A DNA stretch of 64,000 bases from Lachnospiraceae bacterium UBA7076 (lineage in GTDB: Bacteria > Bacillota > Clostridia > Lachnospirales > Lachnospiraceae): the NCBI GenBank assembly GCA_002493625.1, contig DKZK01000021.1, positions 49,652 through 113,651 of the forward strand. The letters are read 5' to 3'. How positions within the stretch are numbered: the stretch's first letter is position 1; every line of letters begins with the position of its first letter. The notes beneath the pieces were generated by a model, which saw nothing but the letters and a program-made list of their open reading frames with translations, was not told the origin of the DNA and made no database searches. Below are positions 36,667 to 44,905 of the stretch, piece after piece. The position numbers and the translations under genes were made by a program.

Positions 36667-38010
36667 TCAGTCTGCCCTGTCCATCCTTTTTATAATTGTC
36701 AGCGTAATACCAAGCGCTATCAGAATGGAAATAAAATCCGCCGAGGGCTGCGCGTATATTGCGCCGTTCATTTTAAATAATCCGTCCAGAATGTAAAGCA
36801 ATGGTATAAATGCAACGCCCTGCCTGCACAGTGTCAGTATGAGGGAAGGCAGCGCTTTTCCCATTCCCTGTAATGTATTGACACATAAAAACAATATTCC
36901 CAGAACAGGACAGGATATCTGAAGCGCCATCATCATTTTTATTCCTGTGTCAACAACATACGGCTTGTCAATAAAGCTGCTTATAATTCCCTCACGGAAA
37001 ACCGCCAGCAATACGGTAAGCGCAGTTCCCATTATAATTGCGCAAAGGGCGGTAAATTTAAAAACGGATTTCAGCCTTTTTTTATTGCCTGCGCCATAGC
37101 TGTAGCCGATAAGGGGCTGTATTCCCGTACAAAGTCCTATCTGCAAAAGCACCGCAAGCATATTTGCCTTCATTGCAACGCCCATTCCAGCAACCGGTAT
37201 GTCGCCGTATTTGACAAGAACATTGTTTAACAGTATATTTGCAACGCTCATAAGCATGTTATTCAGGGACGCCGGTATTCCTATGGCAAGAACGCCAAAC
37301 GCAATATTTTCCCTTGCCGAAAAATACTTAAGCTTTATGGAAAGGGCAGTATTTTTTTTGAATATAAAGTAACCGATGTAAAAAATACTTGCGCATATAT
37401 TTCCGATAACGGTGGCGATTGCCGCTCCCTTAACGCCCATGTCAAGAACAAGAATCATAATCGGGTCAAGTATTATGTTAACCACTGTTCCTATAAGATT
37501 TCCAATCATGGAGGATTTTGTTGCGCCCTCTCCTCTCACAATATTACCGAATGCGGTGGCAAACATAATAAATGGCGCGCCAAAGGCTACATATGTAAGG
37601 TACTCCCGGGCATAGTCTATAGTGTTTGGACTTGCCTTTATTATTTTCAAAATCCAGTCCATACAGGTCATAAACAGAATTATCATTATAATTCCGATAC
37701 AGACTGAGCTGTAGCAACAAAATGCGGAAATCTTTTTTGCCCGCTCATCATTTTTTTCTCCAAGCGCCCTTGATATTGAGGAGCATCCGCCTATGCCGAA
37801 CAGATTTCCAAGCGCCATAAAAAGCATGAATACAGGTGTGGCAAGAGAAACCGCCGCCACCTGCATTTCATCGTTTGTTTTTCCTATAAAATATGTGTCC
37901 GCCATGTTGTAGACGACTACAACAAGCATTGATATTATGGTGGGAATTGCCATAGTGAATACGGCTTTTCTCACCGGTGCATTTTCAAATAATTCTTTTC
38001 TGTCGTTCAT
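36667..38010 (-). CDS. MATE family efflux transporter
   Basis: A 447-residue protein with 12 predicted membrane segments and internal repeat halves. It starts MNDRKELFENAPVRKAVFTM, typical of the NorM/DinF-like MATE group, with GNIVRGEGATKSSMIGNLIG and PLIGYSYGAGNKKRL. It would export cationic compounds with Na+ or H+ antiport. Its place between aroB and the carboxyspermidine dehydrogenase suggests, but does not show, a polyamine or related amine substrate. Confidence 0.9.
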   Translation of the reverse strand: MNDRKELFENAPVRKAVFTMAIPTIISMLVVVVYNMADTYFIGKTNDEMQVAAVSLATPVFMLFMALGNLFGIGGCSSISRALGEKNDERAKKISAFCCYSSVCIGIIMIILFMTCMDWILKIIKASPNTIDYAREYLTYVAFGAPFIMFATAFGNIVRGEGATKSSMIGNLIGTVVNIILDPIMILVLDMGVKGAAIATVIGNICASIFYIGYFIFKKNTALSIKLKYFSARENIAFGVLAIGIPASLNNMLMSVANILLNNVLVKYGDIPVAGMGVAMKANMLAVLLQIGLCTGIQPLIGYSYGAGNKKRLKSVFKFTALCAIIMGTALTVLLAVFREGIISSFIDKPYVVDTGIKMMMALQISCPVLGILFLCVNTLQGMGKALPSLILTLCRQGVAFIPLLYILDGLFKMNGAIYAQPSADFISILIALGITLTIIKRMDRAD

Positions 38011-38032
38011 TTTTCTGCCTCTCTAAATTATA

Positions 38033-39235
38033 TTATTCAACCATAACGGGATCAAAGCTCTCCTTCCACGGAAGACCCCATTTATTCAGCGCCTCCATAA
38101 ACGGATCCGGGTCAAATTCCTCCACATTGTAAACACCCGGCTTACACCATGTGCCGTTCATGACAAGCATAGCCCCAATCATTGCGGGAACTCCCGTTGT
38201 GTAGGATATTGCCTGTGAGCCTACCTCCCTGTAGCACTCCTGATGGTCGCACACGTTATATACATAATAATGCTTTTCCTGTCCGTCCTTTATTCCTTTA
38301 AATATACAGCCTATATTTGTCTTTCCAACGGTCCTCGGTCCAAGTGATGCAGGGTCGGGAAGCACTGCCTTAAGAAACTGTAACGGCACAATTTCCTTGC
38401 CCTCATACATAATAGGCTCAATTGAGGTCATCCCCACATTTTCAAGACATTTTAAATGTGTGAGATAGCTTTCCCCAAATGTCATAAAAAACCGTATGCG
38501 CTTTATTCCCTTTATGTTTATTCCGAGAGACTCAAGCTCCTCATGGTGCAAAAGGTACATGTCCTTTTTTCCGACCTCGTCAAAGTCGTACTCCCTCTTT
38601 ATTTCCATAGGCTCAGTCTCAATCCATTTTCCGTTTTCCCAATAGCTTCCTTTCGCACTTACTTCACGTATATTTATTTCAGGATTGAAGTTTGTTGCAA
38701 AGGGATATCCATGGTCGCCTCCGTTGCAGTCAAGTATGTCAATCTCATGTATCTCATCAAAATAATGCTTTGCCGCATAGGCGGAAAATACGCCCGTTAC
38801 GCCGGGATCAAAGCCACAGCCGAGAAGCGCCATGATTCCCGCCTGTTCAAATCGCTCCCTGTAAGCCCACTGCCAGCTGTATTCAAATTTTGCAGTGTCC
38901 TCAGGCTCGTAATTTGCAGTGTCCAGATAGTGTGTCTTTGTGGCAAGACATGCATCCATAATTGTAAGGTCCTGATATGGAAGGGCAATATTCATAACGA
39001 TGTCCGGCTTGTAGGAATTGATAAGCTGTATAAGCTCGTCCACATTGTCAGCGTCAACCCTTGCGGTTGTTATCTTTGTTGCGGTAGTTCCCTGAAGCTT
39101 TTCCTTCAGGGCATCACATTTTGCTTTCGTCCTGCTTGCTATGCATATTTCCTGAAATACCTCACTGTTCTGACAGCATTTGTGAACAACAACTCCTGCC
39201 ACTCCTCCTGCTCCGATTATAAGCGCGCGTCCCAT
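38033..39235 (-). CDS. Carboxyspermidine dehydrogenase (saccharopine-dehydrogenase-like)
   Basis: A 400-residue enzyme with N-terminal Rossmann motif ALIIGAGGVAGVVVHK and the family's IDILDCNGGDHGYPFATNFNPEI-type stretch. It condenses putrescine with aspartate semialdehyde using NADPH to give carboxyspermidine. Homology alone would allow saccharopine dehydrogenase, but speE, speA, aguAB and nspC in the same cluster make carboxyspermidine dehydrogenase by far the best call. CAGGAGG precedes the ATG. Confidence 0.9.
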   Translation of the reverse strand: MGRALIIGAGGVAGVVVHKCCQNSEVFQEICIASRTKAKCDALKEKLQGTTATKITTARVDADNVDELIQLINSYKPDIVMNIALPYQDLTIMDACLATKTHYLDTANYEPEDTAKFEYSWQWAYRERFEQAGIMALLGCGFDPGVTGVFSAYAAKHYFDEIHEIDILDCNGGDHGYPFATNFNPEINIREVSAKGSYWENGKWIETEPMEIKREYDFDEVGKKDMYLLHHEELESLGINIKGIKRIRFFMTFGESYLTHLKCLENVGMTSIEPIMYEGKEIVPLQFLKAVLPDPASLGPRTVGKTNIGCIFKGIKDGQEKHYYVYNVCDHQECYREVGSQAISYTTGVPAMIGAMLVMNGTWCKPGVYNVEEFDPDPFMEALNKWGLPWKESFDPVMVE

Positions 39236-39274
39236 ATTATGTAAACCTCCTGTATTTTTATTATAAACGTTCCT

Positions 39275-40123
39275 TTATTCTAATCCAAGTAATTCCTTGA
39301 CATAAGTAGGCAGATAAAATGCGCCCTTATGTAAATCCGTATTGTAATACTTTGTTTTTATTCCCCGCTTTTTCCACTCCTCCCTGTTCATGTCATCAAT
39401 AGGGTGATATTTCTTGGAGGCAAAGCCGAACAGCCAGTGCCCCGAAGGATATGACGGAATGTGACACTGGTATATCATACTGCACTCAAATGCAGACTGA
39501 ATATTTCTGTGTGCAAGCTGTACGCTTTTGGCATGCTGCCCGTAAAAGGGACTTTCATGCTGGTTAATCAGAATCCCGTCGGATTTCAGCGCATTCCAGC
39601 ATACGCCGTAAAACTCCCTTGTGAAAAGACCCTCCGCCGGTCCGTATGGGTCGGCGCAGTCAACTATAATCAAATCGTATTTATCTCTTACCATCCTTGC
39701 AAACCGGATACCCTCCTCGAAATATAAGGATACCCGGGGATCGTCCAATTTGGCGGACAGCTCAGGAAGATACTGTCTGCTGACCTCAACGAGCTTTGAG
39801 TCAAGCTCAGCCACGTCTATCGTTTCTATCGTATCATACTTTGTAAGCTCCCTCACCGTTCCGCCGTCGCCGCCGCCTATCACAAGAACGGTTTTTATGT
39901 CAGGGTGAACCGCCATAGGCACATGGACAACCATTTCATGGTAAACAAACTCATCCCGCTCCGTCGTAAAAAGCTCGCCGTCAAGCACAAGCACCTTTCC
40001 ATAATCCTTTGTCTTAAGAATTTCTATCTGCTGAAAATAGCTTTTCTCGGAAAAAAGCTGTTTTTCAACCTTCATGGAAAATCTCACATTATCCGTATGA
40101 TTATCCGTATACCATAAATCCAT
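39275..40123 (-). CDS. speE: Spermidine synthase
   Basis: A 282-residue aminopropyltransferase. It has the DGELFTTERDEFVYHEM substrate motif, VLVIGGGDGGTVREL for decarboxylated S-adenosylmethionine, and DLIIVDCADPYGPAEGLF. It makes spermidine from putrescine and decarboxylated SAM. No S-adenosylmethionine decarboxylase (speD) is in the window, so this enzyme needs a distant partner. GGGGTG precedes the ATG. Confidence 0.95.
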   Translation of the reverse strand: MDLWYTDNHTDNVRFSMKVEKQLFSEKSYFQQIEILKTKDYGKVLVLDGELFTTERDEFVYHEMVVHVPMAVHPDIKTVLVIGGGDGGTVRELTKYDTIETIDVAELDSKLVEVSRQYLPELSAKLDDPRVSLYFEEGIRFARMVRDKYDLIIVDCADPYGPAEGLFTREFYGVCWNALKSDGILINQHESPFYGQHAKSVQLAHRNIQSAFECSMIYQCHIPSYPSGHWLFGFASKKYHPIDDMNREEWKKRGIKTKYYNTDLHKGAFYLPTYVKELLGLE

Positions 40124-40138
40124 ATTTTCACCCCGTTT

Positions 40139-41596
40139 CTACTCTGCCACCACATTGAGATATTCCATGCTCATATCCTCAGTGCCAAGCATCATACAAC
40201 CCTTTTCCTTCGCATAAAACGTATAGCTTAAAACGTCCTTTGTCACACGCTCCCCCGGCGCAAGTATGGGTATTCCCGGAGGATAGCACATTACAAACTC
40301 ACTGCATATCCGATTCTCGCTTTCTGCAAGCTTAACCGATTCCGTGTCGGCATAAAATGCCTTCTGGGGCGGCATGATAACCTGAGGATTTATATACTCA
40401 TTGTTGAACATGCCTTTTGTGCTTTGCTGGTGGTTCCTCTTTATCTCGGAAAGCGCCGCAATCAGCCTTTCTATCTCAATACGTCTTTCACCGCCTGAAA
40501 CGATGGCAAGAATATTTCCTATGTCGCCAAACTCTATCTGTATACCGTATTCGTCACGAAGATAATCGTAAACCTCTATTCCTGCAAGCCCGATATCCTT
40601 TGTGTGTATGGAAAGCTTTATCGGGTCAAAATCAAATATATCCCTGCCATTTATTAGCTCCCTGCCAAATGCATAATAGCCTCCAATCTGATTCATCTCT
40701 CCTCTTGCATAGGTGGCAAGCTCCTTCGCCTTTGCATAGATCTCCCTGCCGTTTCTGTAAAGATTTCTCCTTGCAATGTCAAGGGAGGAAAGCAAAAGAT
40801 AGGAGGCGCTTGTTGTCTGGGTAAGATTGATAACCTGCCTCACATAATCAGGATTTACCGTGTTTTTTGTGAGCAGCACAGAGCTTTGCGTCAGCGAGCC
40901 GCCTGTTTTGTGCATGCTTACGGAGGACATATCGGCTCCTGCCTCCATTGCCGAGATAGGAAGGTCGTCCCCAAAATAAAAATGTGTTCCGTGAGCCTCG
41001 TCTGCAAGCACAAGCATGCCATACTCATGCGCAAGCTTTACTATACTGACAATATCAGAGCATATACCGTAATATGTAGGGTTATTTATCATAACCGCCT
41101 TGGCGTCCGGATTTTCCTCTATGGCTTTTTTCACGTCCTCGAAATCCATACCGAGTGGTATGCCAAGCTTTTTGTCGATACCGGGATTCACGTAAACGGG
41201 AACTGCTCCGTTTATAACAAGGGCATTTATTGCTGAACGGTGAACGTTTCTCGGCATTATGATTTTATCTCCCGTTTTACAGCTTGACATAATCATAGCC
41301 TGAACTGCCGCCGTCGTGCCGTTTGCTATAAAAAATGCCTCATCCGCACCGAAAAGCTCCGCAGTTAATTCCTGCGCGTCCTTTATAACCGATGACGGGT
41401 GACATAGATTATCAAGGGGTTTCATGGAATTTACATCAAGCTTGACACATGTCTCTCCAAGGTATTTTTTTAAATCCTTGTTTCCCCGTCCTCCCTTGTG
41501 CCCCGGCACATCAAAATGAACAAGCCTGTCTAAAGCCTGTTTTTCAAGCGCTTCAAAAATTGGAAGTGATTCCTGACTTAATAAATTTTTTTCCAA
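40139..41596 (-). CDS. speA: Arginine decarboxylase (Orn/Lys/Arg decarboxylase, SpeA type)
   Basis: A 485-residue PLP enzyme of the aspartate-aminotransferase fold, the length of Bacillus SpeA. Motifs are VPGHKGGRGN, FFIANGTTAAVQAMI, DEAHGTHFYFG and the PLP lysine in SSVSMHKTGGSLTQSS. It converts arginine to agmatine, the substrate of AguA in the same cluster. Lysine or ornithine as substrate cannot be excluded from sequence alone. Translation most likely starts at a TTG (41596), 7 bases after GGAG. Confidence 0.9.
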   Translation of the reverse strand: MEKNLLSQESLPIFEALEKQALDRLVHFDVPGHKGGRGNKDLKKYLGETCVKLDVNSMKPLDNLCHPSSVIKDAQELTAELFGADEAFFIANGTTAAVQAMIMSSCKTGDKIIMPRNVHRSAINALVINGAVPVYVNPGIDKKLGIPLGMDFEDVKKAIEENPDAKAVMINNPTYYGICSDIVSIVKLAHEYGMLVLADEAHGTHFYFGDDLPISAMEAGADMSSVSMHKTGGSLTQSSVLLTKNTVNPDYVRQVINLTQTTSASYLLLSSLDIARRNLYRNGREIYAKAKELATYARGEMNQIGGYYAFGRELINGRDIFDFDPIKLSIHTKDIGLAGIEVYDYLRDEYGIQIEFGDIGNILAIVSGGERRIEIERLIAALSEIKRNHQQSTKGMFNNEYINPQVIMPPQKAFYADTESVKLAESENRICSEFVMCYPPGIPILAPGERVTKDVLSYTFYAKEKGCMMLGTEDMSMEYLNVVAE

Positions 41597-41614
41597 CTCT
41601 TATCTCCTATTTTC

Positions 41615-41711
41615 TGTGGTGGTTTTACGCTGTAAAGCGACAATCTGAAAGCCATACAGTATCAAGCATCCGTATTAATGTGGTGGTTTCACACTGTAAA
41701 GCGGCAATCTG
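41615..41711 (-). repeat. Tandem 33-bp leader repeats between aguB and speA
   Basis: Two 33-bp copies (41615-41647 and 41679-41711, period 64) differ at a few positions. Each contains a small palindrome, TTTACAGCGTAAA or its variant, and GTGGTGG on the plus strand. They are part of the 136-base speA leader and, in one reading frame, both encode LYSVKPP. They probably arose by duplication and may form alternative RNA structures. Confidence 0.65.
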
Positions 41712-41731
41712 CGCCGTATCAGCCATATCAT
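41675..41731 (-). CDS. Putative speA leader peptide with three consecutive arginines
   Basis: An 18-codon ORF reading MIWLIRRRLPLYSVKPPH, starting one base after the aguB stop codon and with GGAGAG 5 bases before its ATG. Codons 6-8 are CGG CGC AGA, three different arginine codons. The next gene is arginine decarboxylase. By analogy with known leader peptides this could sense arginine or a product by ribosome stalling. A second overlapping small frame (from 41654) repeats LYSVKPP and runs into the speA start. The ORF is seen; the regulatory role is inference. Confidence 0.5.
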   Translation of the reverse strand: MIWLIRRRLPLYSVKPPH

Positions 41732-41732
41732 G

Positions 41733-42611
41733 TTATCTCTCCGTAATCAGACTGTAGCAATTTGGTCTTCTGTCCCTGAAAACACCCCAGCTCAGCCTGT
41801 TTTCTGCAATCCGGTCCAAATCAAATTCCTGCAATATGATTTCCTCCCTATCCCTTGAAGCAGACTGCAAAATTTCACCTGTTTCATCTGTTATAAAGGA
41901 GGAACCGTAAAATTTAAGCGCCGAGCTCTGATTTGCATTTTCCTCACAGGGGATTATTTCTTCCGTTCCTATCCTGTTTGCCGCAACCACAGGCATTATA
42001 TTTGCTGCGCTGTGTCCCTGCATGCATCTTCTCCAGTGAGGCATGCTGTCGGTTTCAAGTATCGGCTCCGAACCAATCGCCGTGGGATAGAGCAAAAGCT
42101 CCGCCCCGTTTAACGCCATGCATCTTGCAGCTTCAGGGAACCACTGGTCCCAGCATATGCCTATGCCGATTTTGCCAAATGCAGTATTCCAAACCTGAAA
42201 ACCCGTGTTACCCGGAGTAAAATAAAATTTTTCCTGATAAAAATGATCATCCGGTATATGGGTTTTCCTGTACACGCCCAAAATGCTTCCGTCAGCGTCT
42301 ATCACTGCAACAGAATTAAAAAGGCTGTTTCCGTCCTTCTCGTAAAAGCTTACAGGAATTACAACGTGAAGCTCCCCTGCAAGCGCTGACATTGCATTAA
42401 CAGCCGCATTTTCCGAAACGGGCGCTGCAAGCTTGTAGCTTTCATATTTTCTTTCCTGACAAAAATATGTATTTTCAAACAGCTCAGGCAGAAGAACGAT
42501 ATTTGCTCCCATGTCTGCCGCCTTTTTTACCATGCCTTCCGCCTTGGAAATATTTTTATCCGCTGATTTATCCATCATCATCTGGACTGCTGCCACAGTA
42601 ATTTTTCTCAT
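41733..42611 (-). CDS. aguB: N-carbamoylputrescine amidase
   Basis: A 292-residue nitrilase-superfamily enzyme with the Glu-Lys-Cys triad: Glu in LLPELFENTYF, Lys in YRKTHIPDD, Cys in GIGICWDQWFPEAAR. It splits N-carbamoylputrescine into putrescine, ammonia and CO2. The ATG at 42611 is chosen because AAGGAGG precedes it; the frame is open upstream into the end of aguA through a copy of the dispersed leader repeat. Confidence 0.94.
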   Translation of the reverse strand: MRKITVAAVQMMMDKSADKNISKAEGMVKKAADMGANIVLLPELFENTYFCQERKYESYKLAAPVSENAAVNAMSALAGELHVVIPVSFYEKDGNSLFNSVAVIDADGSILGVYRKTHIPDDHFYQEKFYFTPGNTGFQVWNTAFGKIGIGICWDQWFPEAARCMALNGAELLLYPTAIGSEPILETDSMPHWRRCMQGHSAANIMPVVAANRIGTEEIIPCEENANQSSALKFYGSSFITDETGEILQSASRDREEIILQEFDLDRIAENRLSWGVFRDRRPNCYSLITER

Positions 42612-42618
42612 GGTATTT

Positions 42619-42650
42619 CCTCCTTGAATATCAACCCATTCCAAATTTGC
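42619..42650 (-). repeat. Dispersed leader repeat, copy at aguB
   Basis: The minus-strand segment AATTTGGAATGGGTTGAT continues to ATTCAAGGAGG, matching the leaders at 50241-50263 and 35411-35457. It supplies the aguB ribosome binding site. Confidence 0.6.
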
Positions 42651-42658
42651 TTTCATCA

Positions 42659-43750
42659 TTACTCAGGTATCTGCTGGGTGATACAGTGTATATTTCCGCC
42701 GCCTATCAGTATATTTCTTGCCTTTATCTGAATTATTTTTCTGTCCTTAAATATATTTCTTAAAATATCTGCCGCCTCACCATCATGCTCATCATCAAAT
42801 GCAGGCATTATTATTGCAGAATTTGCGATATAAAAGTTTACATAAGATGCCGAAAGCCTGTCTTCAGGTTTCCTTGTAGGTTCGCCATCAAAATCAATAA
42901 GTCCATCACATTCATTCTTAGTTATGTAAACAGGGTTTGGCAGAGGAAGCTTTGTGACCTCTATTTTTCTTCCCTGAGCATCCCTCTCATTTTCAAGCAC
43001 CTTTAAGCATTGAACTGACATATCAAACTGGGGGTCATTTTTATCCTCCGTCCATGCAAGCACAACGTGCGCAGGCGCAACATATGCGCATATATTATCC
43101 ACATGCTCGTTTGTTTCATCAAGGTATATTCCGCAAGGAAGCCATATTACCTTCGTCACTCCCAGATACTGTTTCAGTTCATTTTCTATCTCCTGCTTTG
43201 TCATATGGGGATTTCTGCCCCCGCTTAACAGACAGGCTTCCGTGACGATTGCCGTTCCCTGCCCGTCAACATGAACTGCACCGCCCTCCATAATGAAGTC
43301 TCTTTTGTCATACACGTCAACATCCAGTAAATCACAGCATTTTCTCGCCATGCGGTTATCTTTATCCCATGGGAAATAAAGTCCGTCAACAAGACCTCCC
43401 CATGCGTTAAAGCCCCAGTCTATGCCGCGGATTACTCCCTGACTGTTTTTTACGAAGGTAGGCATGACATCTCTCGCCCAGGAATCATCCGAGGACATCT
43501 CAACAACACGGATATGCTCTCCAAGCATTTTTCTTGCGGTGTCGTAGCCTTCAAAGCCGGTAAACACCGTCAGCTTTTCCGACCCGGCAATTGCATGGGC
43601 AACCTCGGCAAACGCCCTTCTCGCCTCCACGGCGCCATACTGCCACGAATCCGCCCTTTCCGGCCATATCATAAGACAGCCGCTGTGGCGCTCAAATTCG
43701 GCAGGCATGAAAAATCCGTCTTCAGTTGGGGTCGAATGTAATATTTTCAT
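42659..43750 (-). CDS. aguA: Agmatine deiminase
   Basis: A 363-residue guanidino-modifying enzyme converting agmatine to N-carbamoylputrescine and ammonia. Seen are PAEFERHSGCLMIWPERADSW-type start, MEGGAVHVDGQGT, and the catalytic cysteine in GGGNIHCITQQIPE (Cys356). The ATG overlaps the stop codon of a short upstream ORF in an ATGA arrangement. It is the first enzyme gene of the polyamine run. Confidence 0.95.
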   Translation of the reverse strand: MKILHSTPTEDGFFMPAEFERHSGCLMIWPERADSWQYGAVEARRAFAEVAHAIAGSEKLTVFTGFEGYDTARKMLGEHIRVVEMSSDDSWARDVMPTFVKNSQGVIRGIDWGFNAWGGLVDGLYFPWDKDNRMARKCCDLLDVDVYDKRDFIMEGGAVHVDGQGTAIVTEACLLSGGRNPHMTKQEIENELKQYLGVTKVIWLPCGIYLDETNEHVDNICAYVAPAHVVLAWTEDKNDPQFDMSVQCLKVLENERDAQGRKIEVTKLPLPNPVYITKNECDGLIDFDGEPTRKPEDRLSASYVNFYIANSAIIMPAFDDEHDGEAADILRNIFKDRKIIQIKARNILIGGGNIHCITQQIPE

Positions 43751-43809
43751 TTGTTTTCCTTCGGTTTTGAGGGGTTCGTTTCTCTTTCAGCTCTGGTTTC
43801 TTCTCGCAT
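43747..43809 (-). CDS. Upstream ORF coupled to aguA
   Basis: A 20-codon ORF, MREETRAERETNPSKPKENK, with GAGGTGA 7 bases before its ATG. Its TGA overlaps the aguA ATG. Three arginine codons and a very polar composition are evident. A shorter paralogue (MREETRTT, 43854-43880) lies in the preceding repeat unit with the same ribosome binding site. It may couple or modulate aguA translation; expression is not shown. Confidence 0.45.
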   Translation of the reverse strand: MREETRAERETNPSKPKENK

Positions 43810-43920
43810 AAACGCTCACCTCAAAACCTCCGGTTTTTCGGTGTTCGTTTCTCTCATGTAGTTCTGGTTTCTTCCCGCATAAACGCTCACCTCAAAACCT
43901 CCGGTTTTTCGGTGTTCGTT
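43774..43920. repeat. Tandem ~70-bp repeats in the aguA leader
   Basis: Two nearly identical units start at 43774 and 43843 (GTTCGTTTCTC...CGGTTTTTCGGT) and a third begins at 43914 but soon diverges. Each full unit carries, on the minus strand, CGGAGG, GAGGTGA and a short ORF starting MREETR. This explains why two mini-ORFs precede aguA. Confidence 0.8.
43854..43880 (-). CDS. Second mini-ORF in the aguA leader
   Basis: Eight codons, MREETRTT, then TGA. It has the same GAGGTGA ribosome binding site as the ORF at 43747-43809 and lies in the neighbouring tandem unit. Truncation relative to its copy arises from sequence differences in the unit. Confidence 0.35.
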   Translation of the reverse strand: MREETRTT

Positions 43921-43937
43921 ACACTCACACAGCTCCG

Positions 43938-43976
43938 AGAACATTCGCTTGGCTGCAAGCAGCCAGCGAATGTTCT
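43938..43976 (-). terminator. 18-bp hairpin upstream of the polyamine cluster
   Basis: AGAACATTCGCT...GGCTGC and its complement pair over 18 bases with one bulge and a tiny loop. It lies between the gene ending at 44046 and the aguA leader. It has no T-run, so it may be a terminator of another kind, or part of the leader structure. Confidence 0.45.
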
Positions 43977-44045
43977 GCGGACCTGCGTTCGCGTTTATGC
44001 GTTCATTTTACCATGTTAAGGTTTACTTGTAAACGTCATGTAAAG

Positions 44046-44819
44046 CTATATTACCGGCTGGCAATCCTTAACCATATTTTCGCAGTTCACATTTTTGCAC
44101 GAGTTGCATATACCCTCGCATATCTGCTTTGGATTTTCAGTTAATATTGCATAAAAAATAACACTCTTTGATGGGGTTAAGACGCCATATTCATTGGCGG
44201 TTATATCATCCTCACATTCATTTTCCGTGTTGCTTTTCTCTATATTATCGTTTTTCATTTTATCATTCGCTGTGTTATCATTTTCCGTTTTATCACGTTC
44301 CGCTTCCCCGTCAAGGGTTTCCATACTCTGTCCGTTTTCTTTTTCAACAATACATGTATTTGCGGCTTCCTTTGCCCCTTTCACCTCTTTTAAAAGCTTA
44401 GGTACCTCGGTAGCAGGTATTTCCTCTCCTATAAAAACATATCTTTCAACATATCTTCTGTGAAATTTTGCATATTCCTTATTAAAATCACCATACATTG
44501 TAAGAAGAAGCTCCGATGCAATACATTCCAGAATATATGCCTCGTCCAGCTTTCCTGCAACTGTAAGCTGTTCTTCAAGACTGTCAATCTCTTTCCCTAA
44601 TGTCATGGCTACAATTGCTGACTGTCTGTTGTCTATATCTTTAATACCTGTATCTCTTTGGTTCATTCTGTAAACGGCGTACGGCCTCATGCATGACTGC
44701 ATTTTTTCGTACACGGAAATAATATCATTTTCTGCCTCGGGCTCAAAATGATATTTTCTTATTATTTCTTTTATAAAACGCTCTCTATCCTGCTGACCTG
44801 CTGACATTCTGATTTTCAC
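44046..44819 (-). CDS. Possible vitamin B12-dependent methionine synthase activation-like protein
   Basis: A 257-residue protein. The region AIVAMTLGKEIDSLEEQLTVAGKLDEAYILECIASELL resembles the small MetH reactivation-domain proteins of Clostridia, and the C-terminus has GVLTPSKSVIFYAIL and a cysteine cluster (CEGICNSCKNVNCENM), also seen in that group. In between lies a low-complexity Asn/Asp/Glu/Lys segment (about residues 160-205) with repeated ENDN/NDKMKNDN-like units. Start is probably GTG at 44819, after GGGGA. The family call is tentative. Confidence 0.55.
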   Translation of the reverse strand: MKIRMSAGQQDRERFIKEIIRKYHFEPEAENDIISVYEKMQSCMRPYAVYRMNQRDTGIKDIDNRQSAIVAMTLGKEIDSLEEQLTVAGKLDEAYILECIASELLLTMYGDFNKEYAKFHRRYVERYVFIGEEIPATEVPKLLKEVKGAKEAANTCIVEKENGQSMETLDGEAERDKTENDNTANDKMKNDNIEKSNTENECEDDITANEYGVLTPSKSVIFYAILTENPKQICEGICNSCKNVNCENMVKDCQPVI

Positions 44820-44905
44820 GTATCTTCCCCTGATTGATATTCTTTATTTGTTTCCTTATAGGAAGCTTTGTTGTAAATATTCCCTGTCGTAACACATTTA
44901 ATACA

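Noticed and set aside
41615..41711. CRISPR-like reading of the two 33-bp repeats
   Set aside because: Only two copies, one 31-base spacer, no cas genes, and they lie in a gene leader with coding potential.
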